A stretch of DNA of 32,533 nt from CAZJLP01 sp964546955 (GTDB taxonomy: Bacteria; Verrucomicrobiota; Verrucomicrobiia; Opitutales; Opitutaceae), in contig CAZJLP010000052.1 in the NCBI GenBank assembly GCA_964546955.1, positions 1 to 32,533 on the forward strand. The letters run 5' to 3'. Below the pieces are notes generated by a model. That model saw only the letters and a list, made by a program, of their open reading frames with translations, searched no databases and was not told where the DNA came from. Both the position numbers and the translations under genes were made by a program. Below are positions 24,599-32,533 of this stretch, in pieces (the first letter of the stretch is position 1; each line of letters begins with the position of its first letter).

Positions 24599-24762
24599 TT
24601 TAACCGCGAATGGACGCAATGGACGCGAAGTGAATACCCAGTGCCTTTTGCATACATTGTGCCGGCATGCCTTTCGCGTCTTTTTCACCGACGTTTTTAG
24701 AACTTACTTAACGATAGTTTTGCCTTTCTCTTCGCGTCCATTCGCGTCCATTCGCGGTTAAA
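24599..24762. repeat. Intergenic element with 33-bp terminal inverted repeats
   Basis: The left arm (24599-24630) and the right arm (24730-24762, reverse complement) match over about 33 bases, apart from one missing G in the left arm. Each arm contains the direct repeat AATGGACGCG. The roughly 100-bp centre between them has no coding frame. It fills the gap between two genes on the same strand and could fold as a long hairpin in the transcript. It looks like a short non-autonomous or REP/MITE-type repeat. Confidence 0.75.
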
Positions 24763-24783
24763 TTAAACCAGCGAGACCAAATC

Positions 24784-26742
24784 ATGAGCTTTCTCCAATC
24801 GATCGAAGCCGCCGGTGTTGCCGGACATCTTCTCCCTTCCTCCGTGGATAATCTCCGCGCGTGGCTCGCCGCCAATCTGCCGGCCTGGGCGACGGCGAGC
24901 ATTCATGAACTGGTGGAAAAGCAGGCTTGGGCCGAGTTGAACGACCGCTTTTACCGATACCTGGAGTTTGGAACCGGCGGCATGCGCGGGCGCACCATCG
25001 GTGTGACGGTGGCCAAAGCCGAGACAGGTACGCCCAGCGAGCAGGGTACGCCGGAGCATCCGGCCGTGGGAAGCAACGTCCTGAACGACTTCACGCTGAT
25101 TCGCGCGACGGTCGGCCTTTTTCGTTACACGCAAAAACATCTCGGGGCGACGAGCCGCTACGACGCGCCGAAACTCGTGATCGCGCACGACGTTCGGCAT
25201 TTTTCCCGCCATTTCTGCGAACTGGCCGCTTCGACTTGGTCCAAGCTCGGAGGCGTCGCCTTTATCTTCGAAGGTCCGCGCTCGACTCCACAGCTGAGCT
25301 TCTCCGTCCGTTTTCTGCGGGCGCACGCGGGAGTCGTGATCACCGCCAGCCACAATCCGCCCCACGACAATGGCTTCAAGGCCTACTTCGACGATGGGGG
25401 CCAAGTCGTGCCGCCGCACGACAAAGGGATTGTCGGCGAAGTCAACGGCGTGCCCTTGAGCGAGCTTTCGCCCTACCTGCAGAAGGATTTGAGCCGGGTG
25501 GTGACACTTTCGCGCGCCGCCGACGACGCGTACCACGCGGTCGCCGCCAAGGCGGCGATCGATACCGGTGTCTTCAAAAAGGCCAAACTGAAAGTGGCGT
25601 TCACCAATATTCATGGCACCGGCGGCATCGCATCGGTGCCGCTGCTCCAGCAGGCGGGTGTCGAGGTGCATGAGGTCATGGAGCAGGTCGCGTTCGACCC
25701 GCGCTTTCCCACGGTCAAATCTCCCAATCCGGAGAATGCCGAGGCGCTCTCCAAAGCGGTGGCTCTAGCCGAAGCGAAGGGCCTGGATCTTGTGCTGGCC
25801 ACAGACCCCGACTGCGATCGCATGGGCTGTGCGGTGCGCAACAAAGAAGGAAGGATGGAACTGCTCACCGGCAACCAGATCGGCGCGCTGCTGGCCGAGT
25901 ATCGAATCTCAAAATACAAGGAGCTCGGCTGGATTCCGAAGGAGGGGTCGCAATCGGCGGTTTTGATCAAGACGTTTGTGACTTCTCCTTTGCAGGACGC
26001 GATCGGCAAGGGACACGGGGTGAAGGTGGTCAATACCCTCACCGGGTTCAAGTGGATCGCGGCCAAGATCCGCGGCTACGAAGAGCAACTTAAGTCCGCG
26101 TTGCTGGAAAAAGAAAAACTGGCGCTCGATTACGATGCCACGCCGTTCGAGCAGCGGGCCAAGCTGTTGCAGAAGCATAGTACCTTTTATCTCTTCGGCG
26201 GAGAAGAGAGCTACGGCTATCTGCCGAACGACTATGTGCGCGACAAGGACGGCAACGCGGCCTGCCTGATGTTCGCCGAAGTATGCGCCTATGTGAAAAG
26301 CCGCGGGCTGACGGTCACCGAATACCTCGACGAGGTCTATCTCAGGTACGGCTACTTCCTCGAGGGCGTGATCAATCTCTACTACGAAGGAGCGAGCGGT
26401 GCCGCGAAGATCAAGCGCATCCTCGACAGTTATCGTTCGAATCCCCCGAAGACGTTCGGAGACATTTCGGTCTCCAAGTTCATGGACTTCGGGCGGGAAA
26501 AGGTGGTCGACGCGGATGGAGAAACCATTCCATCGCAGGATCTGTACTTCGTTTCGCTCGCCAACGGATTTAGCTTCGCCGCGCGCGGCAGCGGCACGGA
26601 ACCGAAGATGAAGTTCTACCTCTTCGCCGAAGGCAAAGCGAGCGACGCGAAGCAGCTTGCGGCGACGAAAATCGCGACCAAACAAGCTCTCGACCAGGTG
26701 AAGGCTTTGATCGAGGCGGATGCGAAGACGCGCGCCGACTAG
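24784..26742 (+). CDS. Phosphoglucomutase/phosphomannomutase family protein
   Basis: 652 residues from ATG 24784, longer than the usual 450-550 and near the PGM2-like group. All alpha-D-phosphohexomutase motifs are present: the N-terminal LEFGTGGMRG, catalytic Ser189 in GVVITASHNPP, the metal loop DPDCDR (341-346), the sugar loop GGEESYGYL (472-480) and the phosphate loop RGSGTEPKM (601-609). It interconverts hexose 1- and 6-phosphates in the cytoplasm, probably glucose. Together with the pyrophosphorylase upstream it feeds UDP-sugar synthesis. A perfect hairpin sits right at its stop codon, and the lyase gene converges from downstream after a 558-bp gap. Confidence 0.94.
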   Translation: MSFLQSIEAAGVAGHLLPSSVDNLRAWLAANLPAWATASIHELVEKQAWAELNDRFYRYLEFGTGGMRGRTIGVTVAKAETGTPSEQGTPEHPAVGSNVLNDFTLIRATVGLFRYTQKHLGATSRYDAPKLVIAHDVRHFSRHFCELAASTWSKLGGVAFIFEGPRSTPQLSFSVRFLRAHAGVVITASHNPPHDNGFKAYFDDGGQVVPPHDKGIVGEVNGVPLSELSPYLQKDLSRVVTLSRAADDAYHAVAAKAAIDTGVFKKAKLKVAFTNIHGTGGIASVPLLQQAGVEVHEVMEQVAFDPRFPTVKSPNPENAEALSKAVALAEAKGLDLVLATDPDCDRMGCAVRNKEGRMELLTGNQIGALLAEYRISKYKELGWIPKEGSQSAVLIKTFVTSPLQDAIGKGHGVKVVNTLTGFKWIAAKIRGYEEQLKSALLEKEKLALDYDATPFEQRAKLLQKHSTFYLFGGEESYGYLPNDYVRDKDGNAACLMFAEVCAYVKSRGLTVTEYLDEVYLRYGYFLEGVINLYYEGASGAAKIKRILDSYRSNPPKTFGDISVSKFMDFGREKVVDADGETIPSQDLYFVSLANGFSFAARGSGTEPKMKFYLFAEGKASDAKQLAATKIATKQALDQVKALIEADAKTRAD

Positions 26743-26760
26743 CGGCGCTCGGGCGCCGCT
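26741..26760 (+). terminator. GC hairpin at the stop of the phosphoglucomutase gene
   Basis: Perfect 8-bp stem AGCGGCGC / GCGCCGCT with loop TCGG, beginning inside the TAG stop codon. There is no T run, only TTGGAGTTT after it. It may act as an mRNA-stabilising 3' end or a factor-assisted terminator. Confidence 0.45.
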
Positions 26761-27300
26761 TGGAGTTTAGAGTTTCTGGTTTCCTGTTTGGAGTTCGCAA
26801 GCGTGGTTACGAACGTGGGCCCGCGGAAGCGAGCCAACACGTCGGTCGATCTCGGATTGCGCTAAAAGTGCCGTGATAACTCAAAATCCAAACTCCACCT
26901 TCGTCGCTGCGACGAAGGTGGGAGGCGAGCGCGCTCGCACTTCATCCTGAGTTCCGCAGTGACTAACTGACTAAGCGTCGGAACAACCAGCCCCCCAGTC
27001 GCCGACATTCGCTCAACAACGAAGCGCAAACACGCGCGTCGCCTCCCGAGTCACAGCGAAGCAACGCTGTGCATGATGTCAATAAGACGTCGCGACAAGA
27101 TCGCGTCCCGCTGCAGATTCTTTTCCGGCAAGTCCAAATTTTGCTCATCGGAAGGTATGAACCGCGCACGAGCGGGCGAATTGGGGCGTTGTCGTGAGAA
27201 TTTCACTACGGGATCCGGGCACTCGTTCACGCTCGTAGCCACGCGGATCTACTCGCTGGGCGTTCGCGGCTACGAGGTCGCGGTGGTCTTTTGGGGTCGC
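26743..27300. other. Gene-free region rich in inverted repeats
   Basis: No convincing gene. GGAGTTT copies at about 26762 and 26790 face an inverted copy at 26888-26896. A hairpin CACCTTCGTCG / CGACGAAGGTG (26896-26920, 3-nt loop) is followed by the palindrome GCGAGCGCGCTCGC (26925-26938). Farther on, CTCGTAGCC (27232-27240) pairs with GGCTACGAG (27268-27276). These may include terminators for the two convergent genes or relics of repeat insertions. Confidence 0.55.
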
Positions 27301-29364
27301 TCAATTGTCGCCGCGCCGCTCGCGCGGTCTGGCCTGACGGATAACTGCTTTGCCTTTTTGGTCGGTGGGCGTGTACGTCGTGACGAAGGTGGCGGCTTTG
27401 CCCGTAGTTTCGACGTAAATGCTCTGGCGGCGGCCGGGAGGGACGTCGGGGGAGTTGGCGTGCCACAATTTGAACTCGCCCGGCACAGCGAGCGTCACGC
27501 GCATCACAATGGAGCCGTAATCCACGAGGAAGGTCGCTGTGTCGCGGAACGCACCCATCCGCGCTTCTTGCCAGTAGGAGAAGGGCTCGGCTCGCTGCTT
27601 TGAAAACTCGCCATCCGGGGTCATGGAATTGGGTAGATGAATTTCTCCCTGGAGGTGCAAGGCGAGTCCGAGTTTTTGCGGTGCATCGGCCTTGGATTCG
27701 AGCACCACGGTATCCGTCAATTCGGTGCCGCTCACGGTCAGAGTGCGTTTCGCGGCGGCATCGCCTCGATATTCAGGTTGCGCTGCGCTCACCCGGGCGG
27801 GCTCCGCGGAAAATTCCAGCAACTGGCCCCGCATCGGTCGCAGGGGATTGGGTTCTTCCACAATCCATTCCCGGCGTTCGCCGAAGGGGCCGAGGTCCTG
27901 TCCCTCGCCGTTCACCAGCGGTACATTGTGAGCCAGCCCGCGGGTGAAATACCCGAGGTGAAGGGGGGATCCGTAAGGGGCGGTGCCGGCGTCGTGCGTG
28001 ATGTCGGTGTCGCCGAAAAAGACGGAATAATTCAAGGCCTCCGATTCGGTGTGCGAACGGGTCAACTGGCCGTAGTGAAAGTAGACCTGCCATTGCCCCG
28101 ACTTCAAAATAGCCATCCGGCTCGATTCCAGATTGCGGGTTTTGATTTCGGGCAAGGCGACGTCCGGCGGAGGCGAAGGCGGCGGATCGAGCAGCGTTTC
28201 CCATTCCCGCCGGCCGGCAATCGCGTTCAGTCCCAAAGGGGTGGGGAACATGCGGTACACCGAGGCGAAGCCATAACGGCTTGGAGCAAAACCGAGTCCC
28301 GTATTGTCCGCCGGATTGGGCAGCTGACCGGTGGGAAAACGATAGTAGGTCGGGGCCAAAAGCAGATTCTGCGCGATCGCCATCTCGCGTGCGAAATCCT
28401 GCCCGCGACCGCGCAAGGCGGCGGCGACAAAGGTGGAGTACAACGCTCGAACGACATAGCCGTTGTAGCCCAAGGATTGTTCGTGCCAAAGGTAGTCGCT
28501 GGTTACTCCCTCGGTGAGTTGCGTGCGGATGCCCCAGCGGCCATCGACCGCCTCGCGCCACATCGCTTCGTCGCCGTACAACAAGGCGACTTGCGCGGCG
28601 GCCCCGCGCTGCCAGCACGCGATATTATGGACATTGCGATAGGTGGCATTCAGGACGGCAACCTCAGGATAGAAAAACCGTTCTCCCCAGCGTTTTTTCC
28701 GCTCCGGGGTGACGTAGTCACCGAGATTTCGCGCCGTTTCGACAAACCGAATCAGCGCCGTCGCTTCCGTCAGCGTTTGCCAGAAAAGCCGGGCGCCGTC
28801 GCGGCCGGGCTCCCACTTGAGGTAATTGTCCGCATAAAAATCCAATTGGCTCGCAGCCCAGGCGGCGTAACGCTCGTCACCGGTCAGTCGGTACAGCGCG
28901 GCCGCTTCCTGCATCATTTCGCTGTGCGTGACCCGAAACGTGACCACCCACCACGCGAAAAGCTTGGGTGTGATCGGGACGTGCGGGTCGGTCCGGCTGG
29001 AGAAATGCTGGGTTTGAACGCCCGGAATCTCCTCGGTCCAGCGCAAACGCGATCCGTCCTTCGGACTGACGCCGTCGTGGGACCAGCCCGCCGCCCATTC
29101 GACACGATCGCGATGCCGTGCCATCCAGGCGTCCACTTCAGCGCGGGTCTCGGCCAGCCAAGTTTTCCAGGCCGGGTCCTGCGCTACCCGGTGACGGGCG
29201 CCTTCCCAATCTTCGCGGGGCAGCCGATAGGGCTTTCCGTCGGCTCCGTAGACCTTCATCTCAGGGAAGGCTTTTTCCGGATCGGGTTTGGGAAACGGCT
29301 CCGCGGCGAGAATTGCGGTCGCGCATACAGCCGCCGCGACAAGAACAAACGGTCGAAACAACAT
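27301..29364 (-). CDS. Secreted heparinase II/III-like polysaccharide lyase
   Basis: 687 residues from ATG 29364, opening with a Sec signal peptide (MLFRPFVLVAAAVCATAILA, cleaved near AEP). The N-terminal alpha/alpha toroid (about 50-400) holds the likely active-site residues: Asn244/His246 in YRNVHNIACW and His294 with Tyr300 in YLWHEQSLGYNGY. The C-terminal beta-sandwich (about 420-687) shows the Hepar_II_III pattern: FHYGQLTRSHTESEALNYSV, ITHDAGTAPYGS, and AHNVPLVNGEGQ. Family knowledge: such enzymes cut uronic-acid polysaccharides such as alginate, heparin-like glycans or bacterial exopolysaccharide by beta-elimination. It has no SusC/D or sulfatase neighbours, so it could equally remodel the cell's own polymer. 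It converges with the phosphoglucomutase gene. Confidence 0.88.
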   Translation of the reverse strand: MLFRPFVLVAAAVCATAILAAEPFPKPDPEKAFPEMKVYGADGKPYRLPREDWEGARHRVAQDPAWKTWLAETRAEVDAWMARHRDRVEWAAGWSHDGVSPKDGSRLRWTEEIPGVQTQHFSSRTDPHVPITPKLFAWWVVTFRVTHSEMMQEAAALYRLTGDERYAAWAASQLDFYADNYLKWEPGRDGARLFWQTLTEATALIRFVETARNLGDYVTPERKKRWGERFFYPEVAVLNATYRNVHNIACWQRGAAAQVALLYGDEAMWREAVDGRWGIRTQLTEGVTSDYLWHEQSLGYNGYVVRALYSTFVAAALRGRGQDFAREMAIAQNLLLAPTYYRFPTGQLPNPADNTGLGFAPSRYGFASVYRMFPTPLGLNAIAGRREWETLLDPPPSPPPDVALPEIKTRNLESSRMAILKSGQWQVYFHYGQLTRSHTESEALNYSVFFGDTDITHDAGTAPYGSPLHLGYFTRGLAHNVPLVNGEGQDLGPFGERREWIVEEPNPLRPMRGQLLEFSAEPARVSAAQPEYRGDAAAKRTLTVSGTELTDTVVLESKADAPQKLGLALHLQGEIHLPNSMTPDGEFSKQRAEPFSYWQEARMGAFRDTATFLVDYGSIVMRVTLAVPGEFKLWHANSPDVPPGRRQSIYVETTGKAATFVTTYTPTDQKGKAVIRQARPRERRGDN

Positions 29365-29680
29365 GGGCAGGGGGGATTAAGCACCGCCATGGTACACATC
29401 CTTGCCCGGATGACAAAAAAACTCCGGAAGACTTTTGGAGGAGGGATGGGGTCGCTTTCGAATGGTAAGGCGAGCGCGTCCCCTCCGAGCCATCGTCAGA
29501 TTGGCGCTAAACCGCAACCGAGCAACGACGCGCACCGTCGTTGGATCTGATCATTGTGAATTCGCACTGAGACTACCCACGGCTCGGCGGGGACGCACTC
29601 GCCCTACCTGCCATTGAACATCGCGGTGCCCGGACAATCCGCAACATTGTCCCATAGCCCAAAAGCCGGTCCTCTGTCCC
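29365..29680. other. Intergenic stretch with a small hairpin
   Basis: Upstream of the lyase and downstream of the pyruvate dehydrogenase operon. The only structure found is a perfect 8-bp hairpin CAACGACG / CGTCGTTG with loop CGCAC (29523-29543), without a T run on either strand. No gene supported. Confidence 0.5.
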
Positions 29681-31009
29681 TTAAATCAGCAACAACGACG
29701 GGCTTTCCAGCAGCTGCCGCAATGCTGCCAGGAATTGGGCTCCGACCGCGCCGTCGACCACGCGATGATCGCAGGATAAGGTGAGCGACATGCGCTGGCC
29801 GATCACGATCTGATCGTCTTTCACGACCGGCTTTTTCACCGTCGTGCCCACGGCGAGGATCGCGGCGTTCGGGGGGTTGATAATCGCCGAGAAGCGATCG
29901 ATGCCCATCATGCCGAGATTCGAGACGCAGAACGTTCCGCCGGTAAATTCATCGGGCTTGAGCTTTTTCTCTTTGGCGCGCTTGCCGAGCGATTTTGCTT
30001 CGCCGCTGATGGCGAACACCGTTTTCAAGTGTGTGTCCCGGATGACGGGGGTGATCAGTCCGTCTTCGATCGCCACGGCGAAGGAAACATGCGCGGCGCC
30101 ATGATATTTGATGGCGGTGCCTTCCCACGAAGAATTCGCCGCGGGCACGCGGCGGAGGGCTTCAGCGCTGGCCTTCAGGATAAAGTCGTTAACCGAAAGT
30201 TTTACGCCGTCTTTCTCGAGGGCGGTGTTCAGTTGCTGCCGAAGCTCAAGCAACGGACCTGCGTCGACCTCGATTTCGAGATAGAAGTGGGGAATCTGCG
30301 TCTTGGATTCGAGCAGGCGCTTGGCGATCACGCCGCGCATGGTGGAAACCGGGACGGTGCGCTCCTCCTGGATCGGACCCGTGCGGGACACGGACCCGAA
30401 GGAAGCGCCGCCAGTGGAGGCGCCACCCTTGGCGGAACCGTTTTTTTCGGCCGAAAGCACATCCTCGCGGACGATCCTGCCGCCGGGACCGCTGCCTTTG
30501 ATGCGCGATGCGTCAAGGCCCTTCTCAGCGGCCAATTTGCGAGCGAGAGGGGAGATGCGAATACGTTCTCCCGATCCTGAGATCGCCGCGCCGTGGGCGG
30601 GCGCCGTGCCCTGGCTCTGCACGGTTACGGCGGGAGCCGTGGCGGGAACCTTCGCGGGCTGCGGATCGACTTCCCGTTTCGGAGCGGCGGCCGTCTCGGG
30701 CGCCGGTTTTGCCGGCTCCTTCGCCGCTGCGGCCGGCGCAGCGGGTGCTGCGGGCATTTCGACCGTTTCGCCGGGTTTGCCCACCGCGCAAAGCGGTGCG
30801 CCGATCGCCACCTGCGAACCGGCAGGCGAGAAAATCTTCAGCAGAGTGCCGTCCGTGAAACACTCGAGTTCCATGGTGGCTTTGTCGGTTTCGACCTCGG
30901 CCAGCATCGTGCCGCGTTTCACGGCGTCGCCTTCGTTTTTCAGCCATTTGACCAGCGTGCCCACCGTCATGGTGTCGCTGAGTTTCGGCATATCGATGAT
31001 TTTAGCCAT
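29681..31009 (-). CDS. pdhC: Pyruvate dehydrogenase complex E2, dihydrolipoamide acetyltransferase
   Basis: 442 residues from ATG 31009. One lipoyl domain (1-80) carries the lipoylated Lys43 in EVETDKATMELE. A Pro/Ala-rich linker (about 85-135) is followed by the E1/E3-binding domain (RISPLARKLAAEKGLD through GSGPGGRIVREDVL, about 150-187). After a second linker comes the trimeric acetyltransferase core with catalytic His415 and Asp419 in CDHRVVDGAVGAQF. It transfers the acetyl group from lipoamide to CoA in the cytoplasmic complex. A single lipoyl domain is the short form. It is the last gene of the operon after E1-alpha and E1-beta (36 bp from E1-beta); no E3 gene follows in view. Confidence 0.96.
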   Translation of the reverse strand: MAKIIDMPKLSDTMTVGTLVKWLKNEGDAVKRGTMLAEVETDKATMELECFTDGTLLKIFSPAGSQVAIGAPLCAVGKPGETVEMPAAPAAPAAAAKEPAKPAPETAAAPKREVDPQPAKVPATAPAVTVQSQGTAPAHGAAISGSGERIRISPLARKLAAEKGLDASRIKGSGPGGRIVREDVLSAEKNGSAKGGASTGGASFGSVSRTGPIQEERTVPVSTMRGVIAKRLLESKTQIPHFYLEIEVDAGPLLELRQQLNTALEKDGVKLSVNDFILKASAEALRRVPAANSSWEGTAIKYHGAAHVSFAVAIEDGLITPVIRDTHLKTVFAISGEAKSLGKRAKEKKLKPDEFTGGTFCVSNLGMMGIDRFSAIINPPNAAILAVGTTVKKPVVKDDQIVIGQRMSLTLSCDHRVVDGAVGAQFLAALRQLLESPSLLLI

Positions 31010-31045
31010 GGAGTGGGAAGCGATCGGCTTTCGGCAAGGAAAAGT

Positions 31046-32023
31046 TCAGGACGCGACTTCCAGCGCCGCTTTGATCACGCGCGCGGGATTGGGCAGCTGC
31101 TCGACTTCGACCGGCGGGCTATAGATGGCGGGCGCGTCGACTGTCGATAGACGCAGAATCGGGGCATCGAGATCGTCGAAAGCCTCTTTCTGGATCATGT
31201 AGGTGAGTTGCGTGGCGACGCTGCAGAAAGGTTTCTGTTCTTCCACGATCAGCACGCGGTTGGTTTTGCGGACGGACGCGAGAACCGTATCGATGTCCAG
31301 GGGGCGAATCGAGCGCAGGTCGACGACCTCCACGTCGAGATCGTGTTCTTTTTTCAGAACCTCCGCGGCCGCGAGCGAATGAAGGACGCAGCGGCCATAG
31401 GTGACGATCGTCATATCTGTACCGACGCGTTTGACGTCCGCTTTGCCCAACGGGATCACGTACTCTTCGGTCGGAACCTCACCCTTTTCTCCATAGAGCA
31501 TCGTGTTCTCGAGAAACATCACCGGATCGTTGTCGCGAATCGCCGACTTCAGCAGGCCCTTCGCGTCATAAGCGGTGGACGGGACGACGACCTTGATGCC
31601 CGGATGGTGAGCCAACACGTTTTCGGGCGTATGGGAGTGAGTGGCGCCGACGTTGGTGCCGCCGTTGGCGGGTCCGCGGATCACGATCGGGCAATTGATC
31701 TGCCCGCCCGACATATAACGCACGTTCGCGGCGTTGTTGAGAATCTGGTCGAACGCCACCGAGTAGAACGACCAGAACATCAGTTCCATCACAGGGCGGA
31801 CGCCCAGCATCGAAGCGCCCAGACCCATGCCGATAAATCCGGCTTCGCTGATCGGCGTGTCGACGATGCGTTGCGGGCCGTATTTGGCGAGGAGGCCTTC
31901 GGTGACTTTGTAAGCTCCATCGAACTGGGCGACTTCCTCACCCATGACCACGACGTTGGCGTCGCGTTCGATTTCTTCGGCTAAGGCGTGGCGGATGGCT
32001 TCGCGGTAAGTGATGACGGACAT
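31046..32023 (-). CDS. pdhB: Pyruvate dehydrogenase E1 component, beta subunit
   Basis: 325 residues from ATG 32023, the usual length. The N-terminal half carries MGEEVAQFDGAYKVTEGL and DTPISEAGFIGMGLGASMLG, with Glu60 of PISE as the thiamine-contacting glutamate. Further landmarks are MELMFWSFYSVAFDQILNN, FLENTMLYGEKGEVP and the C-terminal transketolase domain (VVDLRSIRPLDIDTV, VEEQKPFCSVATQL). It pairs with the alpha subunit to decarboxylate pyruvate and acetylate the lipoyl group of E2. The alpha gene ends 43 bp upstream and E2 starts 36 bp downstream, so the three are one operon. Confidence 0.96.
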   Translation of the reverse strand: MSVITYREAIRHALAEEIERDANVVVMGEEVAQFDGAYKVTEGLLAKYGPQRIVDTPISEAGFIGMGLGASMLGVRPVMELMFWSFYSVAFDQILNNAANVRYMSGGQINCPIVIRGPANGGTNVGATHSHTPENVLAHHPGIKVVVPSTAYDAKGLLKSAIRDNDPVMFLENTMLYGEKGEVPTEEYVIPLGKADVKRVGTDMTIVTYGRCVLHSLAAAEVLKKEHDLDVEVVDLRSIRPLDIDTVLASVRKTNRVLIVEEQKPFCSVATQLTYMIQKEAFDDLDAPILRLSTVDAPAIYSPPVEVEQLPNPARVIKAALEVAS

Positions 32024-32066
32024 CGGAGGGAAAACGAAAAATTGGGTGGGTTAAGCGGCGGATGTC

Positions 32067-32533
32067 TTAGTCGAAGAACAAACGGCCTTCGGATTTGCGC
32101 TCCGAGGGATTATCAGCCTCCCAGTAAACGTCTTTTTGGATATCGTCTACGGTCGGATACGGGCTGGCCTCGGCGAAATCCGCGGCCAGGTCGGCCTCCG
32201 CGCTCGCCTCGGTGTCGATCTGCTCGATCAGTTTCTCGTTCAAAACGCCTTCTTCGACCAGCGTGCGCTGGAAGACCGTGATCGGATCCTTCGTATTGCG
32301 GTATTCCTCGATCTCCTCGCGGCTCCGATAGGTCTTGTCCGGATCGGCGACCGAGTGACCCCGGTACCGGTACGTGTCGATTTCAACCACGCTCGGCTTA
32401 GACTTCTCGCGCGCCAAGGTCAGGAACTTGTCCATCGTCGCGCGGACATCGTAAAAGTCGTGCCCGTTGCAGATGCCCCAGGCCATGCCGTAAGCTTCTG
32501 CACGCTGGGCGAGTCCCGGTCCGGCGGAGGAGC
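32067..32533 (-). CDS. pdhA: Pyruvate dehydrogenase E1 component, alpha subunit (N-terminal part off the right edge)
   Basis: The minus-strand frame runs from the right window edge to TAA at 32067-32069, giving about 154 C-terminal residues. The frame is open across the edge, so the apparent ATG at 32486 is internal. The visible part has the end of the thiamine-binding domain (AEAYGMAWGICNGHDFYDVR), then the phosphorylation-loop region YRYRGHSVADPDKTYRSREE, and a helical tail (ITVFQRTLVEEGVLNEKLIE). The final residues KSEGRLFFD are variable. It is the first gene of the pdhA-pdhB-pdhC order; the promoter lies outside the window. Confidence 0.94.
   Translation of the reverse strand, partial: SSAGPGLAQRAEAYGMAWGICNGHDFYDVRATMDKFLTLAREKSKPSVVEIDTYRYRGHSVADPDKTYRSREEIEEYRNTKDPITVFQRTLVEEGVLNEKLIEQIDTEASAEADLAADFAEASPYPTVDDIQKDVYWEADNPSERKSEGRLFFD

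Overview
The window looks like a chromosome segment of a GC-rich, Gram-negative bacterium. The protein flavour suggests Verrucomicrobiota or another PVC group, perhaps Opitutales: a eukaryote-like UDP-sugar pyrophosphorylase next to a long phosphoglucomutase, an ExeA/GspB pair beside a sugar-phosphate transferase, and a heparinase-like lyase. This taxonomic guess is an inference; no 16S or other marker is present.

Layout. (1) 1-2157: the end of a Wzz/BY-kinase exopolysaccharide protein. (2) 2357-2471: a tRNA-Gly(GCC) with encoded CCA and a strong terminator. Directly behind it lies a frameshifted tyrosine-recombinase remnant, the usual mark of a tRNA-targeting integrative element. (3) About 2.5-17.7 kb: an accessory, partly decayed region. 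It holds a frameshifted family-2 glycosyltransferase, a methyltransferase, a histidine kinase that has lost its ATPase domain next to a receiver without its phosphoacceptor, two cation/proton antiporters in tandem, a 5' fragment of a sucrose-phosphate-synthase-like gene, two single-domain response regulators, a Tat/lipoprotein serine hydrolase, a large membrane glycosyltransferase, and a three-gene cluster (aldo/keto-reductase-fold protein, Rnk/GreA-like protein, cupin-like protein). (4) 17.8-26.7 kb: a well-kept block with a left-handed beta-helix acyltransferase, trpS, the leftward set exeA-like / gspB-like / sugar-phosphate transferase, and divergently ftsB-like, UDP-sugar pyrophosphorylase and phosphoglucomutase. 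(5) 27.3-29.4 kb: a secreted heparinase II/III-like lyase on the minus strand. (6) 29.7 kb to the right edge: the pyruvate dehydrogenase operon, E1-alpha (cut by the edge), E1-beta, E2, on the minus strand.

How it fits together. The phosphoglucomutase and UDP-sugar pyrophosphorylase can supply UDP-sugars. The membrane sugar-phosphate transferase can start a polyprenol-linked repeat unit, and the Wzz/BY-kinase can control chain length. The ExeA/GspB-like pair in the same operon as the transferase suggests an envelope-assembly role rather than classical type II secretion, since no other secretion genes are in view.

The strongest candidate for something undescribed is the cluster at 15762-17630. 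Its aldo/keto-reductase-fold protein has replaced all four catalytic tetrad positions (Asp, Tyr, Lys, His to Gln, Pro, Arg, Glu). It is followed at 19-20 bp spacings by an Rnk/GreA-like protein and a cupin-like protein with no histidine. The cluster is preceded by a long hairpin leader and closed by a hairpin terminator. No CRISPR array, rRNA or intact insertion sequence was seen.
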